In this document: one piece after another, positions 1 to 8,991 of the stretch
Layout of the letters: every line of letters starts with the position of its first letter
How positions within the stretch are numbered: position 1 is the first letter of the stretch
Assembly (NCBI GenBank): GCA_024638385.1
Contig: JAHEKJ010000010.1
Span: 1 to 62,552, forward strand
From: Gammaproteobacteria bacterium
GTDB taxonomy: Bacteria; Pseudomonadota; Gammaproteobacteria; GCA-001735895
Direction: 5' to 3'
Length of the DNA: 62,552 bases
Made by a program: the position numbers and the translations under genes
The notes under the pieces: model-generated
What the model saw: only the letters and a program-made list of their open reading frames with translations
Database searches by the model: none
What the model was told of the DNA's origin: nothing

Positions 1-622
1 TGTAGGCGTGGATGCGCACGATGAAGCCGTCGGCGTCGCCCTCGGGATGAAACTGGGTCGCGTAGACGTTCTGCCCGAGGCGGAACATTTGCACCGGGCA
101 AGCGTCGCCGGTAATCAACAGCGTCGCGCCGTCGGGCACCCCGTCGCAGGCTTCCTTGTGACCGAGCATGACGTCGATCTCGTCGGGAAAGCCGGCGAGC
201 AGCGGGTCTTGCTTGCCGGCCTCGGTCATGCGGACCTTCGCCGCGCCGACCGGTTCGGCGTACTTGCCCGAGATCGGCGTGTCGAGGTAGCTGCCGAGCA
301 GGCCGCAACCGCAGCAGGCGCCGAGGAACGGGATGTCGCGCGCGACGACGTCATCGAACAGGCGGCGGAAATCGGCCTCGATCCTGACCTGGATATCGGA
401 CTTTTGCTCGGCCGGCGTGCTGATGTCGAACGGGCTGCCGCCGACGATGATCGCGGCGTACTCGTCGACGTCGATGCCGGGGATCCCGCTGCGCTCGATC
501 CGGATGCGTTGCGTCGCGGTTGCGTCGAGCCCGCCGTATTTGACGATCGACTCGAACTCGTTGTCGGAGGTGTCGTCCTCGGGACGTAACTGCAGGATCA
601 GAAAGGACTTCGCGTCGTTCAT
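1..622 (-). CDS. Class I glutamine amidotransferase (partial, C-terminus beyond window)
   Basis: Reading leftward from the ATG at 622, the frame stays open to the window edge, giving 207 visible residues. The core is a type 1 glutamine amidotransferase fold. The sequence FLGACCGCG places the nucleophile at Cys103, and TQFHPE supplies His192 and Glu194 of the triad, so hydrolysis of glutamine-like gamma-glutamyl bonds is plausible. Such stand-alone proteins resemble the GATase domain of GMP synthase and often act as gamma-glutamyl hydrolases or transferases, but no partner synthase domain is visible. The triad is intact, so the domain call is firm; the substrate is unknown. The gene is divergent from the STAS-like gene at 724. 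Confidence 0.85.
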   Translation of the reverse strand, partial: MNDAKSFLILQLRPEDDTSDNEFESIVKYGGLDATATQRIRIERSGIPGIDVDEYAAIIVGGSPFDISTPAEQKSDIQVRIEADFRRLFDDVVARDIPFLGACCGCGLLGSYLDTPISGKYAEPVGAAKVRMTEAGKQDPLLAGFPDEIDVMLGHKEACDGVPDGATLLITGDACPVQMFRLGQNVYATQFHPEGDADGFIVRIHAY

Positions 623-723
623 CGGCGGCTGAGGTTCCGGTCGAAATTGGCGTTTCGGGATAGAAAATGCTGTTACAATAACGAGTTGGGGCGCATTTAT
701 AACCCATAAATGGTGTCGGCACC

Positions 724-1122
724 ATGGCATATCGCGACGAAGTGATTCGCAATCCGCATTTCCTGCACGTACGCAGTAGCGGTGTGCTGAATCCCAAAGA
801 TGCGCTGGCAAGCTTCGATCTGATTGCGACATGGCTCGAACGGAGCGGCCACGACCTCGTGCTGCTCGACGACAGGCGTGTCGAGCTTCAGTCCGCGCCG
901 ATGTTCGAGTACGAGCAGGCCAGTCATGCGGCGCAACTGTTCGCTCACCGCTGCCGCCGTTTCGCCCTGGTCGGCAATCCCGATTACCTAGAATTCAACG
1001 AATTCTTCGAAACGGTCTGCGTCAACCGCGGGCTCAAGTTCAAGCATTTTCTCGTCGAGGAAGAGGCCGTGGCCTGGCTGCTCGCCGCCCCGGAGAATTC
1101 CCGCCCGGCCGCCTGCGAGTAG
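724..1122 (+). CDS. STAS/SpoIIAA-like protein
   Basis: A 132-residue soluble protein with no signal peptide or membrane segment. Alternating hydrophobic strands and helices (HFLHVRSSGVLNP, DLVLLDDRRVEL, RFALVGNPDYLEF) resemble the SpoIIAA/STAS-like family, whose members act in regulatory or lipid-binding roles. I see no clear phosphorylatable serine in the usual anti-sigma-antagonist position. A short dyad (TTTAT/ATAAA, 697-711) lies just before the ATG and may be part of the promoter region. The gene converges with the hybrid histidine kinase at 1141-3492 with a 18-base gap, so a regulatory link is possible but not shown. Confidence 0.55.
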   Translation: MAYRDEVIRNPHFLHVRSSGVLNPKDALASFDLIATWLERSGHDLVLLDDRRVELQSAPMFEYEQASHAAQLFAHRCRRFALVGNPDYLEFNEFFETVCVNRGLKFKHFLVEEEAVAWLLAAPENSRPAACE

Positions 1123-1140
1123 TCGCGCCGCGTCGCCGGC

Positions 1141-3492
1141 TCAGCCGGTGTCGCGGTCGAAGTTGCGCGGCAAGGTCGGCAGCGTCGGATCGCCGTGCAG
1201 GTAACGGTCGAGCATTTGCTCGAGTTCCTTGCGCCGGTAGGGCTTGGTGATGACTTCGTCCATGCCCGATTGCCGGCAGCGTTCGCGGTCGACCTCCGAG
1301 GCATTGGCGGTCAGCGCGATGATCGGGACGCGCCGGCTGTTGGTCTCGGCCTCGCGAATTCGGCGAGTCGCTTCGTAGCCATCGAGATTCGGCATCAGGC
1401 AGTCCATCAGGATCAGGTCGTAGGCTTTGCCGTGCCACAGTTCGAGCGCCTCGACGCCGTCCTCGGCGATATCGACGTTGTAGCCGAGCTTCTTCAGCAA
1501 CAGCGACGCGAATTTCTGGTTCGCGAGGTTGTCCTCGACCAGCAGGATTTCGCCCTCCTGGTCCTTGGTCAGCGTGAAATCGGTGATGTCCTCGCCATCC
1601 TTGCGGTAGCGCGTGTTCAGCGTTTCGTCTTCGGGCCGCGTCGCGGCGCTGTTCAGCGCGAAGTAGAGCTGGTAGTTGGTGAACGGCTTTTGAAGGTAGG
1701 TCGTGTAGGCGCGAACGAACTTGGTGCGGCGCCGAAACTGGCGGATTTCGTCGAGGTCGTGGCACAGCAGAACCCACGACAATGGCCGCGACGGCGCGAA
1801 ATGTTCGAATATCGTCCAGTCGTTCGCCGGATCGACGATCGCCTCGCGCGAGACCGCGACGATCGGCAGCTCGCGGCCGTGCGCTTCGCAGGTCTCGAGC
1901 AGCGCCTTGAGGTCGGCGGCATCGTCGGCCAGGGTCAGCGCGACGCCGATTCGTCGCAGCCGGTCGCGCAGCAGGTCGCGGTACAGCTCGACCGGCTCCA
2001 GCAGCACCACGTGCTGAAGCTCCTTCTCGGGCTCGGGCAGCGTGTCGGTCGAAGACGACTGCTTGAGCTGTACGTCGACCGTGAATACCGAGCCCTTGCC
2101 CTGCGTGGACTCGACGCCGATATCGCCACCCATCAGCGAGACCAGTTCGCGGGTAATCGTGAGACCGAGACCGGTGCCGCCGTACTTGCGCGTGGTCGAA
2201 TTGTCGGTTTGCGTGAACGACCGGAACAACAGCCTGATCTTTTCGGGCGGGATGCCGATGCCGGTGTCTTCGATGTGAATCGCGATGTTGGCGTATTTCT
2301 CCTCATTCGTCTCGATCGCGACGGTCACCTGGATGTATCCGCTGTCGGTAAACTTGCTCGCGTTGCCGACGAGATTGATCAGAACCTGGCGGATGCGCGC
2401 CGGATCGCCGACGAAATTACGCGGCAGATCGGGCGGGTAGTCGAGCACGAGATTGAGCGATTTGCTGTGGCAGCGGGGCGCCAGCAGGGCCATCACGTCG
2501 TAGATCGATTGCTCGAGGTTGAACGGGATTTTTTCGAGCCCGACCTTGCCGGCCTCGAGCCGCGAAAAATCGAGGATGTCGTTGATGATCGTCAGCAGCG
2601 ATTCGCTCGAATCGACGATGATTTGCACGTATTCGTGCTGCTTGCGATCGAGCCTGGTGCTCGCCAGCAGCTCGCTCATGCCGAGCACGCCGTTCATCGG
2701 CGTGCGCAGCTCGTGGGTCATGGTTGCCAGAAACTGACTCTTGGCCTCGCTCGCCGACTCGGCCTTTTGCCGGGCGATCGCGATTTCCTCGCGCGTGGCT
2801 TCGAGTTCGCGCACCGACGTCTGCAGCTTCGAGATCGCGTCGCTGAACGTGCGCTCGAGCGGACGGAAGATCAGCAGGCCGATGAATAGCAGCACGAGCA
2901 TCGCGCCGACCCAGATCAGGTGAACCAGGTACTCGATTGCAAGAATGGTCTCGCGGCCGATACTCTGGTATTGCTCGACCACGCTCTCGAGCATCGGTTC
3001 CAGTTCGAGCGGGCCGCCGGTAGCGACGTAGTTGAACGCCGCCGAACTGCCGTGCACGATGCCCTGCCGGCTCGCGTGCACCTCGCGCGCGGCGGCGATG
3101 AAGCGCCGCATGGTCGCGTCGAGATTAACCGGCTCGCCATGATAGATCGAATCGAGGGCCTCGCTGGTCAGCAGCGGAATGCCCATGTCGGGGTCACCCT
3201 CGAGCAGCATGCGGTGGGCGCGTTCGATTCGCTCGATCGAGTTGCCGAGCTGGATGCGCACCTTTTCGAAACTCCGGGGATTGCCGGCCGACGCCATCAG
3301 GCGCGCGAAATGCGCGATCCGGTGCGTCAGGCCCGCCTGGTGGCCGGCCAGATTGATGACCGACGCATAGTTGCGCTGCTTGGCCACGACCTGCTGAATA
3401 GTCAGGTGCGAAGCGCTGACGAGCAGGGCGATCAGGCCCAGCCCGACGAGATACCGGATCCGGAGAATTCTGACCGCTGTCTGTTTTTCCAT
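1141..3492 (-). CDS. Hybrid sensor histidine kinase/response regulator with PilJ/NarX-type sensor
   Basis: A 783-residue inner-membrane sensor. Membrane segments lie at about 12-32 and 187-209 and bracket a periplasmic region whose start (NLAGHQAGLTHRIAHFA) resembles the helical sensor of NarX and PilJ. A HisKA domain follows, with the phosphoacceptor His260 in THELRTPMNG. The ATPase domain has an N box (NLVGNASKF), DTGIGIP and GGTGLGLTI. Next comes a degenerate receiver-like stretch (about 490-620), then a canonical C-terminal receiver with the phosphorylatable Asp in LILMDCLMPNLDG. The order is like BarA without the HPt domain, so a separate HPt protein or regulator is expected. No cognate regulator is adjacent; the signal is unknown. 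Confidence 0.9.
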   Translation of the reverse strand: MEKQTAVRILRIRYLVGLGLIALLVSASHLTIQQVVAKQRNYASVINLAGHQAGLTHRIAHFARLMASAGNPRSFEKVRIQLGNSIERIERAHRMLLEGDPDMGIPLLTSEALDSIYHGEPVNLDATMRRFIAAAREVHASRQGIVHGSSAAFNYVATGGPLELEPMLESVVEQYQSIGRETILAIEYLVHLIWVGAMLVLLFIGLLIFRPLERTFSDAISKLQTSVRELEATREEIAIARQKAESASEAKSQFLATMTHELRTPMNGVLGMSELLASTRLDRKQHEYVQIIVDSSESLLTIINDILDFSRLEAGKVGLEKIPFNLEQSIYDVMALLAPRCHSKSLNLVLDYPPDLPRNFVGDPARIRQVLINLVGNASKFTDSGYIQVTVAIETNEEKYANIAIHIEDTGIGIPPEKIRLLFRSFTQTDNSTTRKYGGTGLGLTITRELVSLMGGDIGVESTQGKGSVFTVDVQLKQSSSTDTLPEPEKELQHVVLLEPVELYRDLLRDRLRRIGVALTLADDAADLKALLETCEAHGRELPIVAVSREAIVDPANDWTIFEHFAPSRPLSWVLLCHDLDEIRQFRRRTKFVRAYTTYLQKPFTNYQLYFALNSAATRPEDETLNTRYRKDGEDITDFTLTKDQEGEILLVEDNLANQKFASLLLKKLGYNVDIAEDGVEALELWHGKAYDLILMDCLMPNLDGYEATRRIREAETNSRRVPIIALTANASEVDRERCRQSGMDEVITKPYRRKELEQMLDRYLHGDPTLPTLPRNFDRDTG

Positions 3493-3763
3493 GCGTGAAA
3501 GTGTCGGCTCTGTTTGTACGTATGCGCCCCGGCGACGAAGGTGACGCGACTCCTGGAAATACTATCGGCCGACAACGCGGAATATTGACCCGAACGGCGA
3601 TGAAAATGGGTTTCCGGGGGCGCGCGCGGCGACAAGCGGCGCCCGATTCTGGTAAGGTTGCCGGCCTGATTCGACGAGGGATAACGTCATCGCGATACAT
3701 CCCGCCGCAGGGCGCACCGAAAAAGAGCATTCCGACCGCGAGGACTGGGAAAACGTCCGCGCG

Positions 3764-5491
3764 ATGCTGCCCTACATCTGGGAGTATCGCGGCCGCGTAC
3801 TGCTCGCGCTCGCCTGCCTCGTGATCTCGAAGCTGGCGATGGTCGGCGTGCCGGTCGTGTTGAAATTCATCGTCGACGCGCTCGATGCCGACGCCGACCG
3901 GATCGTGGTGCTGCCGATCGTGCTGCTGCTCGCCTACGGCGTGCTGCGCTTCGTCAACTCTGGCTTCAACGAGCTACGCGACGGTATCTTCGCGCGCGTG
4001 CGCTATCACGCGATGAGCCGGCTGTCGGTGGCGGTGCTGACGCACCTGCACGAGCTGTCGCTGCGCTACCATCTCGAGCGCAATACCGGCGGCATCTCGC
4101 GCGATCTCGAGCGCGGCACGCAGAGCGTCAGCTCGATCATGAATTACCTGGTCTTCAACATCGTGCCGACCGCGGCCGAGTTCGTGCTGGTCGCGGCGAT
4201 CCTGCTGTGGCAATACGACAGCCTGTTCGCCGGCGTGATCTTCCTGACCGTGTTCCTGTACATCGGCTTCACGCTGCTGGTGACCGAATGGCGCATGCAT
4301 TTCCGCCACGAAATGAACCGGCTCGATTCGTACGCCAACGGCCGCGCGATGGACAGCCTGATGAACTACGAGACGGTCAAGTATTTCAACAACGACCGCC
4401 ACGAGATCGACCGCTACAGCGAAACGATGCAGGGCTGGGAAGAATGCGCGGTCAAAAGCCAGACGACGATGTCGATGCTGAACTTCGGTCAGGCGTCGAT
4501 CATCGCGATCGGCGTCACCGGTATCATGATCATGGCCGCGCGCGGCGTCGTCGCGGGCGGGCTCACGCTCGGCGACCTGGTGCTGATCAATACGATGATG
4601 CTGCAGCTGTTCCTGCCGCTCAATTTCCTCGGCATCATCTATCGTTCGCTGAAATACGCGCTCGCCGATATGGACATGGTCGTCAAGCTGCTGCGCCATC
4701 CGGTCGAGGTCACCGACCGGCCCGACGCGAAGCCGCTCGTGATGCGCGAGGCGAGCGTCGAGTTTCGCGACGTAGGCTTTCATTACAACGAGGACCGGCG
4801 CATCCTCGAGAACGTCAGTTTCCGTCTCGACGAAGGCGAGAAGCTCGCGATCGTCGGGCCGTCGGGCGCCGGCAAGTCGACCATCGCGCGCCTGTTGTTT
4901 CGCTTCTACGACGTCTCGTCGGGGCAGGTCCTCGTCAGCGGGCAGGATATCGCGGCGGTCACCCGCTCGAGCCTGCGCGACGCGATCGGCATCGTGCCGC
5001 AGGATACGGTGCTGTTCAACGATACGATCGGCTACAACCTGCGCTACGCGCGGCCCGAGGCGAGCGACGACGACGTGCGCGAGGTCGCACGGCTGGCCGA
5101 CATCGAGCGCTTCATCGAGTCGCTGCCGCAGGGTTACGACACGATCGTCGGCGAACGCGGGCTCAAGCTGTCGGGCGGTGAAAAGCAGCGCGTCGCGATC
5201 GCCCGCGTGCTGCTCAAGGACCCGCCGATCCTGGTCTTCGACGAGGCCACCTCGAGCCTCGACAGCCAGTCCGAGAAAAACATCCTCGGCGCGCTCGCGC
5301 GCATCTCGCAAAACAAGACCACGCTCGTCATCGCCCATCGATTGTCGACGGTAATCGATGCCGACCGGATCCTGGTGCTCGAAAATGGCCGCGTGCGTGA
5401 GCAGGGCGACCACGATTCGCTGCTCGCCGGCGACGGACTCTACGCGCAGCTGTGGCGCATGCAGCAAAAAAAGACCGCGGAGGTCGCGTGA
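3764..5491 (+). CDS. Atm1-type ABC half-transporter (membrane + ATPase fusion)
   Basis: A 575-residue half-transporter expected to dimerise in the inner membrane. The N-terminal half carries the six-helix exporter domain, including the Atm1-like stretch ETVKYFNND. The C-terminal half has Walker A GPSGAGKST, the signature LSGGEKQR, Walker B ILVFDEATSSLD and the H-loop AHRLST. Bacterial Atm1 relatives export glutathione-metal or sulfur-containing compounds. The ATG at 3764 is used here, but the same frame is open back to 3656 and reads an Atm1-like N-terminus (DWENVRAMLPYIW) without any ATG, GTG or TTG, so the true start may be a rare codon further upstream. The next gene overlaps its stop codon. 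Confidence 0.88.
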   Translation: MLPYIWEYRGRVLLALACLVISKLAMVGVPVVLKFIVDALDADADRIVVLPIVLLLAYGVLRFVNSGFNELRDGIFARVRYHAMSRLSVAVLTHLHELSLRYHLERNTGGISRDLERGTQSVSSIMNYLVFNIVPTAAEFVLVAAILLWQYDSLFAGVIFLTVFLYIGFTLLVTEWRMHFRHEMNRLDSYANGRAMDSLMNYETVKYFNNDRHEIDRYSETMQGWEECAVKSQTTMSMLNFGQASIIAIGVTGIMIMAARGVVAGGLTLGDLVLINTMMLQLFLPLNFLGIIYRSLKYALADMDMVVKLLRHPVEVTDRPDAKPLVMREASVEFRDVGFHYNEDRRILENVSFRLDEGEKLAIVGPSGAGKSTIARLLFRFYDVSSGQVLVSGQDIAAVTRSSLRDAIGIVPQDTVLFNDTIGYNLRYARPEASDDDVREVARLADIERFIESLPQGYDTIVGERGLKLSGGEKQRVAIARVLLKDPPILVFDEATSSLDSQSEKNILGALARISQNKTTLVIAHRLSTVIDADRILVLENGRVREQGDHDSLLAGDGLYAQLWRMQQKKTAEVA

Positions 5492-5811
5492 ACGAAGCCG
5501 GCCATTGCAGCGCCAACGAAGCCTTCGCGCTGCGCGTGATCGGCGACGACATGGCGCCCGAGTTCGGCGACGGGCAGATCGTCATCGTCGAGCCCGCGGG
5601 CAAAGTCACGAGCGGCTGCTTCGTCGTCGCCCGGCTCGACGACGGCGTCATCCTGCGCCAGCTCGTCATCGACGGCGACGTTTATCGATTGCGCGCTCTG
5701 AAGTCGGGCCTGCCCGAAATCGAACTCGGGGCCGGCCTCGAATCACTCGTCGGCGTCGTCAGCCAGCGCGCCGGCCGCCGCCGCCGCGAACACAAGCGCT
5801 ACGAAGTCTAG
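5488..5811 (+). CDS. LexA/S24-like domain protein lacking catalytic residues
   Basis: A 107-residue protein starting at a GTG that overlaps the ABC transporter stop (GTGA), with a strong GGAGGT ribosome site 3 bases upstream deciding the start. The fold matches the C-terminal S24/LexA protease domain (FALRVIGDDMAPEFGDG, then FVVARLDDGVILRQL). The catalytic Ser of the usual GDSM motif is Asp21, and the Lys of the usual VKRL motif is Arg57, so self-cleavage should be impossible. It has no DNA-binding domain. The coupling implies co-expression with the exporter; it could be a structural or regulatory partner. The function is not known. Confidence 0.75.
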   Translation: MNEAGHCSANEAFALRVIGDDMAPEFGDGQIVIVEPAGKVTSGCFVVARLDDGVILRQLVIDGDVYRLRALKSGLPEIELGAGLESLVGVVSQRAGRRRREHKRYEV

Positions 5812-5929
5812 AAATAACTGTCATCACTCTCGTCGGAGTTAACGGTCCGCTTGATGGCCCGTTCAAAGCAAGGCCTGGCGATCCTGGCGGCCTCGGCGAG
5901 GAAAGATGCCCGACGATCGAGCGAACAAC

Positions 5930-6286
5930 CTACACGCAGCCGGTGGGCCTGGGCAGGCCGGCGTAGCGGCAGGCCTGTTTGGACGGGCCGAACGGGAAGA
6001 GCTCGTAGAGGTAGCGAGTGCTCGCCTTTTCCGGGCCGAGACGCTCGCCGAGCTTGCGCTTGAGCACGCGCAACGCCGGCGCGATGCGGTACTCGAGATA
6101 GTAATTGCGCAGTAACAGGATGACTTCACAGTGCGCGGCCTCGAGGTCGACACCGTCCTGGCGGGCCATCGCTTCGGCGACTTCGCGGGATCAGTCGGCG
6201 AGATTCTGCAAAAAGCCACCTTCATCGACTTCGTACTCGATGCCTTTGATTTCGATCAGGAAATTGGTGTCGATCTGCGCGTACAT
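5930..6286 (-). pseudogene. dsrC: DsrC/TusE-family sulfur carrier gene with in-frame TGA
   Basis: From the ATG at 6286, with GGGGGAG just upstream, the frame reads a full-length DsrC/TusE homologue of 118 codons plus stop. Codon 32 (bases 6191-6193) is TGA where the family has a conserved Trp (compare QWS in TusE with AD-stop-SREV here). A second family Trp in the HWEV motif is Cys (codon 53, TGT). The C-terminus is perfect for DsrC: KQAC, then GLPRPTGCV, with the two redox cysteines 11 residues apart. An internal ATG at 6169 could restart a 79-residue C-terminal piece. Either the gene is decaying, or the base is a sequence error, or the stop is read through. Confidence 0.8.
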
Positions 6287-6406
6287 GGCTCCCCCGAGAC
6301 GCGAAGCGCCTATTCCAGCCGGTTTGGCGATGCGCGAAAATGACGAATTGATTCAAATCGGGTCCGGATTAGCCGTATACTCCCCGAGAAAAGCGACCGA
6401 GGTCAC

Positions 6407-8671
6407 ATGTCAGACGAAAACCGCGATAAAGCGCTCGCCTTCCACAGCAAACCGACGCCCGGCAAGCTGCGCATCGAGGCCACCAAACCATTGACGTCGC
6501 AGCGCGATCTGTCGCTTGCCTACTCGCCGGGCGTGGCCTACCCGTGTCTCGAAATCGAGAAAGATCCGCTGACCGCGCGCGATTACACCTCGCGCGCGAA
6601 TCTCGTCGGTGTCATAAGCAACGGCACCGCAGTGCTCGGCCTCGGCGATATCGGCGCGCTGGCGTCCAAGCCGGTCATGGAAGGCAAGGCGGTGCTGTTC
6701 AAGCGCTTCGCCGGCATCGACGTCTTCGATATCGAAATCGACGAGGACGATCCGATCAAACTCGCCGAAACCATCGCGCGGCTCGAGCCGACCTTCGGCG
6801 GCATCAACCTCGAAGACATCCGCGCGCCGGACTGTTTCATCGTCGAGAAATACCTGCGCGAAAGACTGGCGATCCCGGTGTTTCACGACGACCAGCACGG
6901 CACCGCGATCGTGGTGTCGGCGGCGATGAAGTCCGCGCTCGAGGTCGTCGGCAAGGATATCGGCGAGGTCAAACTGGTGGCCTCAGGCGCCGGCGCGGCC
7001 GCGCTATCCTGCCTGAACCTGCTGCTGACGCTCGGCCTTAAGCGCGAAAACGTCATCGTCACCGACATCGAAGGCGTGGTCTACAAGGGCCGCAAGGCCC
7101 AGATGGACGATTACAAGGCCAAGTTCGCGATCGACACCGAAGCGCGCACGCTGGCCGAGGTGATCGTCGGCGCCGACGTGTTTCTCGGCCTGTCCGCCGG
7201 CAACGTGATGAAGCCCGAAATGCTCGCGCAAATGGCCGACAAGCCGATCGTGTTCGCGCTGGCCAACCCGAATCCCGAGATCGATCCGGGGCTCGCCAGG
7301 GAGACGCGCCCCGACGTGGTGATTGCCACCGGGCGCACCGACTTTCCGAACCAGGTCAACAACGTGCTGTGCTTTCCGTTCCTGTTCCGCGGCGCGATCG
7401 ACGCCGGCGCAACCGAAATCAACGAGGCGATGAAGATCGCCTGCGTCGACGCGCTGTCGAGGCTGGCGCGCGCCGGCACCAGCGACGTCGTCGCGACCGC
7501 GTACTTCGGCGAATCGCTGACCTTCGGCCCCGAATACCTGATCCCGAAACCCTTCGATCAGCGCCTGATCCTCGAAATTGCGCCGGCGGTCGCGCAGGCG
7601 GCGATGGATTCCGGCGTCGCGCTGCGGCCGATCGAGGACATGCGCGCCTACCGGCAAAAGCTGACCTCGTTCGTGTTCCGCTCGGGCATGTTCATGAAGC
7701 CCGTGTTCGACGTTGCCCGCGCGGCGCAGCGCCGCGTGGTCTTCGCCGAAGGCGAGAATCCGCGTGTCCTGCAGGCGGTCGAAAACATCGTGCAGGACAA
7801 CCTGTGCTTTCCGATCGTCGTCGGCAATCCGGACAGGATCGGGCGGCTGTTGAAGGAGTACGCGATTTCGGCCCGGCCGGGCGAGCACTTCGAGATATTC
7901 GACTACGAGGACAACGAGGACTGGTGGCGGCAGTACCATCGCTGGACCGAGCGCCGCGGGGTAACGCTGTCGGAAGCGCAAAAGCTGCTGAACTCGAACA
8001 CGACCGTGCAGGCCGCGATGATGGTCAAGCTCGGCCAGGCCGATGCGATGATCTGCGGCACGGTCGGCCGCTACCACCGGCATCTGGACCGCATCCTGAT
8101 GGTCTCGGAGCAGGAGCGCGGCGAGGACGAAGTGTCGGCCTTGACGATCCTGATTACGTCGAAGTTCACGCTGTTCATCTGCGATACCCACGTCACGATC
8201 GAACCGACGGCCGAGGCGATCGCCGAGATGACCGGGCTGGCCGCGGCCGAGGTCGCGCGCTACGGCCTGAAGCCCAAGGCCGCGCTGCTGTCGCATTCGA
8301 ATTTCGGCAGCCGCCTTTCGGAATCGTCGCAAAGGATGCGCGATGCGCTGACCCTGATCAACGAACGCTATCCGGACCTGATGGTCGAAGGCGAAATGCA
8401 CGCCGCCCTCGCGCTGTCGAAAGAAGCCATGGCCGAGCATTTCCCGAATTCGCGCCTGACGGCGACGGCCAACCTGTTGATCATGCCGGGCATCGACGCC
8501 GCGCATATCTCGATGAACCTGGTCAAGATGACCACCGACGCCATTGCGATCGGCCCGGTGCTGCTCGGCTGCGACATCGCCGCGCACATCGTGACCCAGG
8601 GCACGACGGTGCGCGGCCTCGTCAACATGACCGCGATCGCCGCAGCGCGGGTCGGCAGCGAAGCGGGGTAG
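6407..8671 (+). CDS. maeB: NADP-dependent malic enzyme (MaeB type)
   Basis: A 754-residue two-domain enzyme that converts malate to pyruvate and CO2 with NADP+. The N-terminal half is the malic enzyme ([23 protein letters not shown] metal and substrate region, [10 protein letters not shown] nucleotide site). The C-terminal half, from about residue 430, is the phosphotransacetylase-like domain usual for MaeB, thought to mediate regulation by acetyl-CoA. The length fits the family. GAGGT lies 5 bases before the ATG. Downstream genes make and cleave malyl-CoA, so this enzyme competes for or replenishes the same malate pool. Confidence 0.95.
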   Translation: MSDENRDKALAFHSKPTPGKLRIEATKPLTSQRDLSLAYSPGVAYPCLEIEKDPLTARDYTSRANLVGVISNGTAVLGLGDIGALASKPVMEGKAVLFKRFAGIDVFDIEIDEDDPIKLAETIARLEPTFGGINLEDIRAPDCFIVEKYLRERLAIPVFHDDQHGTAIVVSAAMKSALEVVGKDIGEVKLVASGAGAAALSCLNLLLTLGLKRENVIVTDIEGVVYKGRKAQMDDYKAKFAIDTEARTLAEVIVGADVFLGLSAGNVMKPEMLAQMADKPIVFALANPNPEIDPGLARETRPDVVIATGRTDFPNQVNNVLCFPFLFRGAIDAGATEINEAMKIACVDALSRLARAGTSDVVATAYFGESLTFGPEYLIPKPFDQRLILEIAPAVAQAAMDSGVALRPIEDMRAYRQKLTSFVFRSGMFMKPVFDVARAAQRRVVFAEGENPRVLQAVENIVQDNLCFPIVVGNPDRIGRLLKEYAISARPGEHFEIFDYEDNEDWWRQYHRWTERRGVTLSEAQKLLNSNTTVQAAMMVKLGQADAMICGTVGRYHRHLDRILMVSEQERGEDEVSALTILITSKFTLFICDTHVTIEPTAEAIAEMTGLAAAEVARYGLKPKAALLSHSNFGSRLSESSQRMRDALTLINERYPDLMVEGEMHAALALSKEAMAEHFPNSRLTATANLLIMPGIDAAHISMNLVKMTTDAIAIGPVLLGCDIAAHIVTQGTTVRGLVNMTAIAAARVGSEAG

Positions 8672-8674
8672 GCC

Positions 8675-8848
8675 GTGCACCTCGTCATCGTCCTGCTCGC
8701 CGCGCTGGCGTTGTTCGTCTACCTGACGCTCGCAACCCGCGGCGACCCCGAGAAACGCAAGCTGTTCTTCCTGTTCGTCGCGATCGACCTGTGGCTCGCG
8801 GCGGTGTTCCTGTACCTGCTCGTGAGCGCGATTTTCGACTTCAACTGA
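8675..8848 (+). CDS. Small two-helix membrane protein, unknown
   Basis: A 57-residue frame starting with GTG 3 bases after the maeB stop. It consists of a hydrophobic helix (VIVLLAALALFVYLTLA), a short charged turn (TRGDPEKRK) and a second helix (FLFVAIDLWLAAVFLYLLV). The GC-rich third-codon pattern agrees with its neighbours and it sits tightly in the maeB-mcl unit, so it is probably translated. I recognise no family. It may be a small inner-membrane protein co-expressed with malic enzyme; no function is proposed. Confidence 0.55.
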   Translation: MHLVIVLLAALALFVYLTLATRGDPEKRKLFFLFVAIDLWLAAVFLYLLVSAIFDFN

Positions 8849-8991
8849 CGGGCGGTCCCCGTCGCATCGGTAATCCGGCATGTCGATTCAGCGATAGTCG
8901 CGCAGGCGCGTCGGGCATTACAATTCCCCGACACTTTCGCCGCTCGGCCGGCTGTCCGATGCGAGGCGATGTCATTCGACGGAGGGTGACG

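Noticed and set aside
5930..6286. UGA read as Trp by a variant genetic code, or as selenocysteine
   Set aside because: Many genes in the window end in TGA with overlapping starts, so TGA is a normal stop here. The position is Trp, not Cys, in the family, so selenocysteine is unlikely.
7004..8881. Long antisense frame opposite maeB
   Set aside because: Low-complexity His/Arg/Gln-rich translation produced by the codon bias of maeB.
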